Positions 36,424-45,546 of a stretch of 64,000 nucleotides of DNA are shown here, one piece after another (position 1 is the first letter of the stretch; the number at the start of each line of letters is the position of its first letter). The DNA is taken from positions 2,877,501-2,941,500 of the forward strand of contig NZ_CP036299.1 of the NCBI RefSeq assembly GCF_007752345.1, read 5' to 3'. The DNA comes from Planctopirus ephydatiae (GTDB lineage Bacteria; Planctomycetota; Planctomycetia; Planctomycetales; Planctomycetaceae). Position numbers and translations under genes: made by a program. Below the pieces are notes generated by a model, which had not been told where the DNA came from, searched no databases, and saw nothing but the letters and a program-made list of their open reading frames with translations.

Positions 36424-37371
36424 ATGAATTCGATCGCTGACTCTACGCCGACCGTCATCCCGAGTTGCCTGCCCAAGACATCATCGACCACAGAACGAAC
36501 AGAGCAGATTGCTCATGTGTTGGAAACCTGGCTGCGAACAAGGCTGGAGACCTCAGCGATTGAGTGGTTGGCCGGGCAATCGGAAAAGGTCTCTCAAGGA
36601 GACCGTAAGGGGTTATTTCTTTCGTTTGGTCTCGTTCCGCGAAAAACTGGCAAATCCGATCTGAACCTCACACCCGAGGAACTTCAAACAGCCCACAAAG
36701 TGCGGCCAGGTTGGCATCCTGAGGCCTGGAGCGTCGATCAGGCTGCCAGAACCTGGTTGATTCTCCAATGGCCACATCGAACCGCCGAAGAATTATTGAG
36801 TGTCCTTGATCCGCTCTTTAACGCCGGAGAAGTGCGAGAACTTGTGGCTCTGTACAGCGCTTTGCCACTGCTGCCTTATCCGGAGGCCCACCAACAGCGG
36901 TGTGAAGAAGGGATTCGTTCCAACATTCGGAGTGTGCTTTTCGCGATTGTTTACGACAACCCATTCCCTGCCGAAAATCTCTGCAATAACTCATGGAACC
37001 AACTGGTTCTCAAGACATTGTTCAACGACATCTCACTCAGTGGCATCTGGGCAGTTGATCAACGCAATAATCCGGAACTCGTCGACATGCTGCTCGATTT
37101 TGCCGAAGAGCGTCAGGCAGCAGGTCGGCAAGTGCCTCTCGATCTCTGGCGACCTATGGTTCGTTTCTTGAATTCCCGGGCGACCCACAAGCTGCAGCAG
37201 CTACTGGAGTCAGGTACTCCTGACCAACAGCGGGCCGCATTCCTTACGTTGGTAGAATCAAATTCCGGCACCATTGCTCTGGACGGGCCTGCTTCCGCCA
37301 GCTCTCTTCGTAATGAATGGGAGACGGGCAAATTGAACTGGGAACTTCTCGTGCCGAGAACTGTTAGTTAG
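36424..37371 (+). CDS. eboA: EboA-domain protein
   Basis: 315 aa from ATG 36424. The central and C-terminal parts match the EboA pattern as I know it: WSVDQAARTWLILQWPHRTA, then EVRELVALYSALPLLPYPEA, EEGIRSN, NPFPAENL and the characteristic WNQLVLKTLF. The family is part of the ebo (EDB) gene clusters, linked in Nostoc punctiforme to moving a scytonemin precursor to the periplasm; its biochemistry is not known. The next gene is the TatD-like EboB. eboC, D, E and F are absent from the window. No signal peptide. The gap to eboB is about 115 bp. Confidence 0.8.
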   Translation: MNSIADSTPTVIPSCLPKTSSTTERTEQIAHVLETWLRTRLETSAIEWLAGQSEKVSQGDRKGLFLSFGLVPRKTGKSDLNLTPEELQTAHKVRPGWHPEAWSVDQAARTWLILQWPHRTAEELLSVLDPLFNAGEVRELVALYSALPLLPYPEAHQQRCEEGIRSNIRSVLFAIVYDNPFPAENLCNNSWNQLVLKTLFNDISLSGIWAVDQRNNPELVDMLLDFAEERQAAGRQVPLDLWRPMVRFLNSRATHKLQQLLESGTPDQQRAAFLTLVESNSGTIALDGPASASSLRNEWETGKLNWELLVPRTVS

Positions 37372-37487
37372 AGATGCATCTCGTCCGAAATTCGACCACT
37401 CTGGGCGAAATATCATCTTTTTCCTGATGGTATCATCAGCATCGTCAATACATCACAGCCGGGTGACTCCACAGGAGAGCTTTGATC

Positions 37488-38399
37488 ATGGCCTTTATCG
37501 ACCCACACATTCACATGGTTTCGCGAACAACTGCCGATTATGAAGCAATGGCAGCTGCTGGGGTCGTGGCTGTCATTGAGCCGGCTTTCTGGCAGGGTCA
37601 GCCGCGAACGACTGCCGGTTCGTTTCAGGATTATTTTGCTACGTTGGTCGGCTTCGAACGATTTCGCGCTTCGCAGTTTGGCATTCGCCATTACTGCACG
37701 ATTGGCCTGAATTCCAAAGAAGCCAATAACGAGCGACTGGCCGATGAAGTGATGGAAATGTTGCCTTTGTATCTCACCAAGGAAGGAGTCGTGGCCATTG
37801 GTGAGATTGGCTTTGATGACCAGACCGCTCTCGAAGAGAAGTATTTGAGGTTGCAACTCGAACTGGCCGTCGAGGTCGATCTCCCCATTCTGATTCATAC
37901 GCCGCATCGCAATAAAAAGCGGGGCACGTACCGCACAATGGATATCATTGAAGATCTCGGGATCGCTCCTCATCGTGTGGTGATTGACCACAACAACGAA
38001 GAGACCTGTAAAGAGGTTCTGGATCGTGGTTACTGGTGTGCCTTCACGATTTATCCCCGCACCAAAATGGGAAATGAACGAGTCGTCGAAATCATCCGAC
38101 AGTACGGGACAGAGCGCGTCATTATCGACTCCTCGGCGGATTGGGGTGTTTCCGATGCTCTGGCTGTTCCCAAAACAGCTCGACTCATGGAACAGGCCGG
38201 AATTACCAATGACCAGATCGAAATTGTCACCTATCAGAACGCACTGGCCGCCTATTCGCCGAGTGGTCAATTTCGCGAAGAAGACTGGTTGAATCCCACG
38301 CCAGTCGACCAGCGGACTCTTTTCCAGGGAAACAGTGTCCTGCGTGGTGGACAATCCCCTCGTGTCGATGAAGCGGGCGAGGAGTTGATCATCCGCTGA
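37488..38399 (+). CDS. eboB: TatD-like TIM-barrel metal-dependent hydrolase, EboB-type
   Basis: 303 aa from ATG 37488 (AGGAG at about -10), chosen over TTG 37482. Metal ligands are visible: DPHIH (first strand), EIGFDD with a conserved Glu, IHTPH, DHNNEET and IDSSADWGVSD, the TatD layout with modifications. It is likely a cytoplasmic phosphoesterase or amidohydrolase. Position right after eboA and length fit EboB of the ebo cluster. In Nostoc the cluster has further genes; here the following gene is an unrelated STAS protein. Confidence 0.75.
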   Translation: MAFIDPHIHMVSRTTADYEAMAAAGVVAVIEPAFWQGQPRTTAGSFQDYFATLVGFERFRASQFGIRHYCTIGLNSKEANNERLADEVMEMLPLYLTKEGVVAIGEIGFDDQTALEEKYLRLQLELAVEVDLPILIHTPHRNKKRGTYRTMDIIEDLGIAPHRVVIDHNNEETCKEVLDRGYWCAFTIYPRTKMGNERVVEIIRQYGTERVIIDSSADWGVSDALAVPKTARLMEQAGITNDQIEIVTYQNALAAYSPSGQFREEDWLNPTPVDQRTLFQGNSVLRGGQSPRVDEAGEELIIR

Positions 38400-38670
38400 G
38401 AATGGTCTCGAAATTCTGTGATTTCTTCGATCGTCAACGATTCGACTGGAATTTCCGGGGAAGAATGGGCAAACTTCCTTCTGGCAGGATGCGTTTACAT
38501 TTATTCATCCGATGTGTTTGTATCAGGGCTGTCTTTATTCCAACCATCCTGCCCCTTCGCTCTCTTCTCGCTGCGCGGTCGAATTGAGATGGAACTCCTG
38601 ACGAGTCCTCTCAATCGAGTTGACCTGCATGACAGGAATTGACACACTCCCAAAAACTCAGGAGTGAATC

Positions 38671-39021
38671 ATGTCCAGTCAGCCCTATAGTTCATTTGCA
38701 GTCTACCAATCCGGCCCATTAACGGTGATTGGTTTCGGGAGGAACCGCCCGGATCGCCTCGATCTCGGAATCTGCCGCGATGAACTCACATTGCTGCTCC
38801 GCACCACGAAGTGTCAGTCGCTGGCTGTCGATCTCACGAATGTCCGCTTTGTCCCCAGTGGCATGCTGGGGCTACTTGCCACCATTCCCAAACTGGGTGT
38901 GGAACTGATGGTGTTCAATCCGAATCCAGAGATTCGCGAAGTTCTCGAAATCACCAGGCTCGACAGCATCATGCGGATTGAGACTGTACCTGTCAGCGGC
39001 ATGCTCGTGGGCGAGTCCTGA
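38671..39021 (+). CDS. STAS-domain protein (anti-sigma-factor-antagonist-like)
   Basis: 116 aa. AGGAG precedes the ATG at 38671. The fold pattern is beta-alpha with RDELTLLLRTTKCQSLAVDL, then the loop VRFVPSGMLGLLA, where Ser63 sits at the place phosphorylated in SpoIIAA-type antagonists. It then has LGVELMVFNPNPEIREVLEI. This suggests a phosphorylation-controlled partner-switching protein, but no anti-sigma kinase lies nearby, so the partner is unknown. Neighbours are eboB and a serine hydrolase on the same strand. Confidence 0.8.
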   Translation: MSSQPYSSFAVYQSGPLTVIGFGRNRPDRLDLGICRDELTLLLRTTKCQSLAVDLTNVRFVPSGMLGLLATIPKLGVELMVFNPNPEIREVLEITRLDSIMRIETVPVSGMLVGES

Positions 39022-39088
39022 AAGGTGATCGAGTCATCCTGGCTCGAAGTTCATTCATTATACTGGCCGATGAGCAGGGAGGTTCACA

Positions 39089-40216
39089 ATGGTTGTCTCT
39101 TCGCAGGAAGCATGGAATCGGGCTCAGGCTCTGGCTGAAAGCTGGTCAAAAGCCGAAGGCGTGACGCTTTCCTTCGCCTGTGGATCGCCGCGCAGGCATT
39201 ACGCGCCCAGGCATTTCGGGCCGGAGATTCAAAAACTGGGAGCGGCTTTACTCGAAGGCGAACCCGCTTATCTTGTGGCTTCGATCACCAAGCCCATCGT
39301 GGCGATGGCCATACTTTCATTGGTCGAAGGCGGTGAAATTCTCCTGAATGATCGCGTGACTCGATTTCTTCCAGAATTCGCCAACGAACAGAAGCACGGC
39401 ATCGAAGTCCGCCATCTGCTGACACATACTTCCGGTTTACCCGATCTCCCGCCCAATAACGTCGAGCTTCGCAAAGCACATGCGACCCTGAATGATTTTG
39501 TGTCAGAAGCTTGTCGGGCACCGCTGTCTTTTGCTCCCGGACGGGGAGTGCAGTACCAGTCACTGGGCTATGCGGTGCTGGGGAAAATCATTGAGAAGAT
39601 CACCAGCTTGCCTCAGGGAGAATTCATTCGAAAAACCATCTTTGAACCGCTGGGAATGCACGATTCGGCTCTGGGAGCAGGGACTGAAAAATCGTTTGAG
39701 CGAATTGAACGGCGACAGATCTCCGTTCAAGTACCCCCCGAACAGACCGGCGGTGACGACTGGAACTGGAATAGTCCCTGGTGGCGGACTTTGGGGGCAC
39801 CCTGGGGTGGAATGGTCTGTACTCCCACAGATATCGTTTCGCTCCTCAGAGCTTGCCTCACCACGATTGATATCGAACATGGCCAGGCAGGACCGGGACA
39901 CGGGTTTCTTTCGCGTCAGTCACTCGTGAGATCGATGGAAAATCAGGTTCAAATGCTCCCAGAGTTGGGAGAGATCGAACGCCGCACACGGGGTTGGGGT
40001 TATGGATGGCGACTCAATTGGCGCCAGCACACATCCCCATTATGCGAACTTCTTCCTGAAACGACTTGCGGGCATTGGGGAGCCACGGGAACACTCTGCT
40101 GGATGGATCCGGAATTAGGAGCCTACGCCGTGATTCTGACATCACAACCAGCAGACAAATCCCGCCGAAACATCTGTCGACTCTCCAATCTGCTGGCGAC
40201 AGCCACTCTGGGATAA
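39089..40216 (+). CDS. Serine hydrolase, beta-lactamase / penicillin-binding-protein fold
   Basis: 375 aa. GGGAGG lies 6 bp before the ATG at 39089. The catalytic S-x-x-K is SITK (65-68), the second motif is Tyr156 (YQSLGYA, Tyr-x-Ser rather than Tyr-x-Asn), and HWGATGT near 332 is the third. It belongs to class C beta-lactamase-like esterases and peptidases; whether it hydrolyses beta-lactams cannot be told. No signal peptide is seen, so it is more likely a cytoplasmic esterase. It stands 67 bp after the STAS gene and converges with the thioredoxin-like gene. Confidence 0.88.
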   Translation: MVVSSQEAWNRAQALAESWSKAEGVTLSFACGSPRRHYAPRHFGPEIQKLGAALLEGEPAYLVASITKPIVAMAILSLVEGGEILLNDRVTRFLPEFANEQKHGIEVRHLLTHTSGLPDLPPNNVELRKAHATLNDFVSEACRAPLSFAPGRGVQYQSLGYAVLGKIIEKITSLPQGEFIRKTIFEPLGMHDSALGAGTEKSFERIERRQISVQVPPEQTGGDDWNWNSPWWRTLGAPWGGMVCTPTDIVSLLRACLTTIDIEHGQAGPGHGFLSRQSLVRSMENQVQMLPELGEIERRTRGWGYGWRLNWRQHTSPLCELLPETTCGHWGATGTLCWMDPELGAYAVILTSQPADKSRRNICRLSNLLATATLG

Positions 40217-40263
40217 ACCTGAAGGAAGAGTCTCTGTGATTCGATCGGCCTTAAATCATCGAC

Positions 40264-40788
40264 TCACCGGGGCGATTTGCTGAGCAGGCTCTGTACGGCC
40301 TGTTCGACTCGCTCGTGAGTCGCTGGCAGGTCTTCGGTGCTAGAAATCCGAGCGGCGATTTTTCCATCGCGGCCATAAATCATGTAATGAGGTAAAGCCG
40401 CGTCTGAGATTCCAAAAATCTCTGCGCCGTCATCACTCAAAGAATGAGCACTGACCAGATGGTCGCCTTTGCCGGCGTTCTCTGCGAGGAACTTGTTGAC
40501 CTTCGCTGGCACCTTGGTTCCAGAGACATCATCAAAGTTCAATGTCACCAGCACCACGCTATCCTTGGCATGGCGGTCCGCAAGTTCGACTGATTTGGGA
40601 AATTGCTTAATGCAAGGCACACACCAGGTGGCCCAGCAATCCACAATGACAATCTTGCCTCGATGTGCTGCGATCGCCTTGTCGAACCCGGCTTTGTCCA
40701 CCACGCGAGCTTCCTGGGCATGGGCAATCGTCAGCAAAAACGGGCTTAATCCCAGGGTCAGGCAGAATCCTAAAAGTCGAAACATCAT
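40264..40788 (-). CDS. Exported thioredoxin-like protein (TlpA-like)
   Basis: 174 aa from ATG 40788, with GGAGGA 7 bp upstream; an ATG at 40803 lies inside that site. Signal peptide FRLLGFCLTLGLSPFLLTIAH with cleavage near HAQ. The redox motif CVPC is at 56-59 in DCWATWCVPCIKQFP. It is a periplasmic thiol-disulfide oxidoreductase. It lies just downstream of a large secreted protein gene on the same strand (about 40 bp), so a shared transcript is possible, and converges with the serine hydrolase gene. Confidence 0.88.
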   Translation of the reverse strand: MMFRLLGFCLTLGLSPFLLTIAHAQEARVVDKAGFDKAIAAHRGKIVIVDCWATWCVPCIKQFPKSVELADRHAKDSVVLVTLNFDDVSGTKVPAKVNKFLAENAGKGDHLVSAHSLSDDGAEIFGISDAALPHYMIYGRDGKIAARISSTEDLPATHERVEQAVQSLLSKSPR

Positions 40789-40829
40789 TGAATCATCCTC
40801 CATGAAAGAATTGTCAATCAGTGGCTGTC

Positions 40830-42413
40830 CTAGCGACGGGGTGGATTCAGAAAATCGACATTGAACTTCTTCATCATGTCGTCGCGAACAACTGCTCGAT
40901 CATTGTTAATCGATTTCCAGATGGCCTCGCGCTCAGTCGTGCCTTTGGCAATCGCATCGGCCTGTCTGCCGCGAATTTCAGGGAAGTTCGTTTCTACATT
41001 GACAGTCCCCGGTGTCACCCAGGCTCCGCCCCAACCCCAACCATTCCAGTTTCCCCCCCAGCCACCATTCCATTGAACTTGGGGTGGAGTGACATCGACA
41101 CGGTACTCGGCGTAACTGGCGACTCGTCCCATTTCCAACTGAATCCCGCGCAACGACATCCCGATTTGTCTCAAGCGGGCACTGATGGAACGGCCATATC
41201 GCAGCAAATCCGGATCAACGTTTCGAATGGGTAGCTCATCAATTCGACGGGCAAAGTTATCATACCACGAGGCCACTCGCTGATAGTCGCGGCCGCGCGA
41301 GGCTTGCCGAAACAGATCATCCACCAGCTGATTCACTGTCTGGAAGTAAGCAATCGAAGCGGCCAGAGTCGCTTCCTCTGGAGTTTGTGCCGACTGAGAT
41401 TCGGGCAGCAATGTTCCAGCACCTACACCACGAATCAATGAGAGCACCATCCGCAAACTGGCATCAGAAATCGTGTTCGACAAAGTCAGCACGCGACCGT
41501 TCAGTGTAGCTTTAGCGGACTCAATTTCATCGAGATGAAAACCATAGTCGTCAAGGTAACTGACGAACACCTGCTGCAGTTCGCTGGCGGGTCTTGTGGG
41601 GGAGCGGGAGAAGCTCATTTTGATTGTCATATCGAGCTGACTGCTGGCATCGACATCGAATTCGATGAATTCGAGATCCGAAAGAATCTGCCCCATAATT
41701 CTTGCTTCGTTCTGCTTACCAGCAAAGGCCAGTGTCGATTGCAAATAATTGGCCGCCACCACGGGGTCAAACGTGTCTCGCATATCGAGAGAGAGCATGA
41801 TGTGACTTTTCGACGAATCGATCTGGGTCTCAGCCCAGGACTTTTGCGGTGAGACGCCGTTCAGGGTCTCCGTGGTATGACGCAGGAATCGACCGAGGTC
41901 ATGCCTTGAGGCGGGTGAAAGAATTGCCAGGCGATTTCCAGGGAGTTGAGTTGCAATGGCATCGGAACTGAGGACCAGCACCGGGTGATTGTTGACCTGC
42001 TGGATGACCCCGCCGGTTGGCTGACTGAGTGTGCGAAGCGTCCACGTGCCCTGCATCTGGGCTAAGGCTAATGACCAGACCACCCGGTTATGATCGGGTT
42101 GAACATGTGCAGCACGCACCAGCATGGTGGCATTGGTCGGGACAGTGGCAGCACCATTCAGAAAAGCCGCCTGATGTGCCTGCCTCCAGTTGGCAGCGCG
42201 TCCCATCGGGCTGTCGAGAAGTTCCTGAACGCGAATGACAGCGACGAGATTGGCTGTATCTGGAACCAGACTTCCCAGGACATTCAAAGGAGTTTGAGCA
42301 GGTTCCTGAGCCTGAGCTAATCGGCTTTGAACTCCTGCCAACACCAGACCGAACATGAGGCAACTCGACAGCAGCGACAATCCTGCGGTTTGAGATCTAA
42401 CGAGAAAATTCAT
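40830..42413 (-). CDS. Secreted protein of unknown function with Gly/Trp-rich C-terminal part
   Basis: 527 aa from ATG 42413. Signal peptide with a hydrophobic stretch (SLLSSCLMFGLVLAGV) and likely cleavage near AQAQ. The body is helical and beta mixed (NLVAVIRVQELLDSPMGRAA), without a recognised motif. Near residue 450 there is a Gly/Trp/Asn-rich stretch (GGWGGNWNGWGWGGAW), then a charged end. Planctomycete-type exported protein. On the same strand as the thioredoxin-like gene downstream; the next gene upstream is a TPR-like protein. Confidence 0.75.
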   Translation of the reverse strand: MNFLVRSQTAGLSLLSSCLMFGLVLAGVQSRLAQAQEPAQTPLNVLGSLVPDTANLVAVIRVQELLDSPMGRAANWRQAHQAAFLNGAATVPTNATMLVRAAHVQPDHNRVVWSLALAQMQGTWTLRTLSQPTGGVIQQVNNHPVLVLSSDAIATQLPGNRLAILSPASRHDLGRFLRHTTETLNGVSPQKSWAETQIDSSKSHIMLSLDMRDTFDPVVAANYLQSTLAFAGKQNEARIMGQILSDLEFIEFDVDASSQLDMTIKMSFSRSPTRPASELQQVFVSYLDDYGFHLDEIESAKATLNGRVLTLSNTISDASLRMVLSLIRGVGAGTLLPESQSAQTPEEATLAASIAYFQTVNQLVDDLFRQASRGRDYQRVASWYDNFARRIDELPIRNVDPDLLRYGRSISARLRQIGMSLRGIQLEMGRVASYAEYRVDVTPPQVQWNGGWGGNWNGWGWGGAWVTPGTVNVETNFPEIRGRQADAIAKGTTEREAIWKSINNDRAVVRDDMMKKFNVDFLNPPRR

Positions 42414-42472
42414 TTTGCAGCCCTGAAGTTGGTCGATCGGTCTTCGCTCAGAACAGATTTGTAATTAGATAT

Positions 42473-43438
42473 TTACGCTTTTCGAGGTGCTTTATCCACC
42501 TTTTCAGATTTTTTCGCGACGATCTTGGTTTTAGCCTTCGTCTCGGGCGTTAAAGTCGATTTCTTGGTAGGTTTGCGCTGTGCCGCGTTCCCTTGAGCCA
42601 TCGATGTCTCTGCAATTGAGCGATCCTTTGCTGCGGGATTTCTCATCGCTTCCTGAATCCTCTGATACAACTCCTCAAATTCCTGGTTACCAGGAGTGAG
42701 TTGACGGGCGGTATCGGCAAGAAAAAGGGCCACTTCATAGTAGCGTCTTTCAAGATTGGCCTCAGCTGCCAGTGCATGAAGTTGATCATGCCACGGATTC
42801 AGCGCCAAGCCTTCTTCGGCCAGTCGATCAATCCGGTGCCACTCCCGTTTCTTCTTCGCATCGGAAATGAGCACCACCAGACGGATAATCACACTACTCG
42901 CATTGGGCGACCCGACCAGGTTTTGCCGATGCTTACGGCAAGCCGTCGCTCTTAACGTTTTTCGATAGGGCAAGCTCGATGGCGAACGATGGACGGCTTC
43001 TCGAAAGTGACTGAGAGCCAGTTCAAGGTCTCCTTTAGCAGAGGCCTTGGATCCTTCACGAAAATTTTGCGGCCCAGTCAGTTTCGCCATGGCGGCATTA
43101 ACGGAATCTATCGCCTCCAGTGCTTCACGTCGCCCCGGGCGTGTCGTTCCTGTCCGCGCGGACGCCGATCGTCCATGCAGCGCCCTGGAAGGTGGTGGGT
43201 TGCTTCCTGCACTGCGTCCTGCCCCCGAAGTCGATTTTCTCTCTGCCTTTTTCGGGCTGGTACCTCGTGGAGGATGCTTCGAACCTGAGAGTTTGCGCGA
43301 TGCTCTCACCCAGGGATCTGCCGCTTCTTCGTCTCTCGAAAAAGGATCCTCATCCGTTGGTTTCTTTGCAGACCGTTGAGGTCTGGGCCGGTTCTCTGAA
43401 GAAGATGAGCGGCCTGCGCCAGTCTCACGTTTGGACAT
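42473..43438 (-). CDS. TPR-like protein with basic histone-like tails
   Basis: 321 aa from ATG 43438. Residues 1-100 are Ser/Arg/Lys/Pro-rich and disordered. The middle has TPR-like helices (GDLELALSHFREAVHRSPSS, GLALNPWHDQLHALAAEANL). The last 50 residues are Lys/Thr/Ala-rich (ETKAKTKIVAKKSEKVDKAP), like the tails of histone H1-type or nucleoid proteins. No signal peptide. Planctomycete protein of unknown role; DNA or RNA binding through the tail is inference. Confidence 0.72.
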   Translation of the reverse strand: MSKRETGAGRSSSSENRPRPQRSAKKPTDEDPFSRDEEAADPWVRASRKLSGSKHPPRGTSPKKAERKSTSGAGRSAGSNPPPSRALHGRSASARTGTTRPGRREALEAIDSVNAAMAKLTGPQNFREGSKASAKGDLELALSHFREAVHRSPSSLPYRKTLRATACRKHRQNLVGSPNASSVIIRLVVLISDAKKKREWHRIDRLAEEGLALNPWHDQLHALAAEANLERRYYEVALFLADTARQLTPGNQEFEELYQRIQEAMRNPAAKDRSIAETSMAQGNAAQRKPTKKSTLTPETKAKTKIVAKKSEKVDKAPRKA

Positions 43439-43695
43439 AGGGGAAAACTTTCGATTCCAGAGAACGGTTTTGATGGACCGTGAAAAGTCGGCAAGAATTC
43501 AACAGACGATGACTCACCGAGTCATTTCAACTCTGAGAGCATTGTTCATCGACAAAGGATGGAATTCCCATAAAGATACACCACAATGCCTCAAGATACG
43601 AAGGATCCCGTTTTTCAGTCTTTGGCCCAACTGTCTAAATGATGTGGTTGGAGAACCAAATTGAAAAACCGGCTGCGTTGATCACCGGAAAACTC

Positions 43696-45333
43696 ATGAC
43701 GAATCGGATTGGAAAAGTTTATCTGGTCGGTGCCGGGCCGGGTGATGCGGGATTGTTAACCATTCGTGGCTGGCAATGTCTACAGGAGGCTCACCTGGTG
43801 TTGTATGACGGCCTCGTCAATCCACGTATTCTGAATTGGTCGCGTGGTGAGGCTGTTCGAAGCTGTCGCGCAGGTCGTTCTGCAGGCGGAGATCGCGCCA
43901 TCAGCACACATCCGGGCTGGGTTTCTCAATCGGAGATCAACTCCCGGATGATTGAAGCGGCACGCAATGGCCAGATCGTGGTGCGATTAAAGGGAGGAGA
44001 TCCTTTTATCTTTGGGCGTGGCGGTGAAGAAGCTGCTGCTCTTGCGGAAGCGGGGATTCCGTTTGAAGTGGTTCCGGGCATTACAGCAGCCACTGCAGCA
44101 GCCGTCTATTCGGGTTTGTCACTGACGCATCGTGAGTGTGCCTCTGCGGTGGCATTCATTACGGGGCACGAGGATCCAGACAAAACTGAACAGACATTGA
44201 ATTATCAGTCTCTGGCGAACTTTCCTGGCACGCTCGTCTTCTACATGGGTTTGCATCGCCTGGAGACTATCGCCAGAGCACTTATTGAAGCCGGAAAGCC
44301 GGCAGAGACACCTGCCATGGTTGTGAGCCAGGCGACCACATCTCGTCAGCAGTCGGTAGAAGCGACTCTGGCGGATATTGCTGCCAAGGCGAAACAAGCC
44401 AATCTCCTGGCGCCATCACTCGCCATGATTGGAAATGCGATTCGATGGCGCACCCCTGCTGCCTGGTTTGAAGAGCGGCCACTTCGCCATCTGAGAATTG
44501 CGATTCCCAGACCACTCGAACAGGGGGAATTAACGGCCCTCGAATGTGAGCAATTGGGAGGCTCACCGCTGCTGATGCCAACCATCTCGATCTCGTCCAT
44601 CGATGATTGGACCCTGGTCGATGGAATCATCGACCGTATCGCAGAGTTCGACTGGATCATTTTCACCAGTGTCAATGGTGTGCGTTGTTTCATGCAGCAT
44701 TTGTGGGAACGCGGGCTGGATGGTCGCAAGCTGGCGAGATGCCGACTGGCTGTGATAGGTGCGGGAACTGCTGCCGAACTGGAAAAATGGCATCTTCGTG
44801 CCGACTTTGTGCCCTCTCAGTTTCGCGGTGAAGTCCTTGCGGAAGAACTCACGCAGAAATTCCCTTCAGGGAGAGCCATCTGGTTTCGGGCGAATCGTGG
44901 ACGAGAAGTCATTCCTGAGCAGCTTCAAAAAGCGGGCTGGTCAATGGAAACGGCTGTGGTGTATCGCAACGAGGATGTGACCAGTTGGCCGGCAGATTTC
45001 TGGGAAAAACTCTCCCGAAAAGAAGTGGATTGGATTGCCTTGAGCAGCCCCTCGATGGCCAGAAACTGGAAAAAGCTCCTTGATGCTTATCTGAGCGAGT
45101 CTGGTCGCAATGCGTCAGAGTTCATCAATGCGGCTCGATTTGTGAGCATCAGTCCCGTGACGACACAAGCCGCTATCGAAGCTGGGTTATCGATTTCTGC
45201 GGAAGCCAGTGTATTCACCTGGGAAGGCATTTTTCGGGCCATTGCGAATGCCGAAGGAAGGCCATGGCTGAATGTTTCCACCAGCGTGGCCATGCCCACA
45301 AAGAGCAGTTTCCCGCCTGGTGAGGAAAGCTAG
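43696..45333 (+). CDS. Uroporphyrinogen-III methyltransferase / uroporphyrinogen-III synthase fusion (CobA-HemD)
   Basis: 545 aa from ATG 43696; an ATG at 43639 without ribosome-binding site is an alternative. Residues 1-255 are a SAM methyltransferase: VYLVGAGPGDAGLLTIRG, RLKGGDPFIFGRGGEEA and a VPGITA motif, typical of CobA (SUMT). Residues of about 270-545 match HemD (FDWIIFTSVNGVRCFMQHLW, VDWIALSSPSMARNW). The product makes uroporphyrinogen III and methylates it towards siroheme/cobalamin. Fusions of this type are common in planctomycetes and other bacteria. With hemB, tetrapyrrole synthesis is well represented here. Confidence 0.93.
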   Translation: MTNRIGKVYLVGAGPGDAGLLTIRGWQCLQEAHLVLYDGLVNPRILNWSRGEAVRSCRAGRSAGGDRAISTHPGWVSQSEINSRMIEAARNGQIVVRLKGGDPFIFGRGGEEAAALAEAGIPFEVVPGITAATAAAVYSGLSLTHRECASAVAFITGHEDPDKTEQTLNYQSLANFPGTLVFYMGLHRLETIARALIEAGKPAETPAMVVSQATTSRQQSVEATLADIAAKAKQANLLAPSLAMIGNAIRWRTPAAWFEERPLRHLRIAIPRPLEQGELTALECEQLGGSPLLMPTISISSIDDWTLVDGIIDRIAEFDWIIFTSVNGVRCFMQHLWERGLDGRKLARCRLAVIGAGTAAELEKWHLRADFVPSQFRGEVLAEELTQKFPSGRAIWFRANRGREVIPEQLQKAGWSMETAVVYRNEDVTSWPADFWEKLSRKEVDWIALSSPSMARNWKKLLDAYLSESGRNASEFINAARFVSISPVTTQAAIEAGLSISAEASVFTWEGIFRAIANAEGRPWLNVSTSVAMPTKSSFPPGEES

Positions 45334-45546
45334 CGTGTCGAAAGACTCGGTACGCTCGCATTCCGCTCTTCCCAAAATTCACTGGATGACTGAAAACTCT
45401 GGAGAACCCACCGTTCTGCCAGGTGTTCCTGTATTGAAACCAGGACCACATTTCATGGGTAAGTCCTTTTGAGTCACAGTAAACTGTGCTTGCAGGTCTT
45501 GGTAGGGCAACCAAAAGATAGTGAACAGATTTCAGGGCCATCAGTT

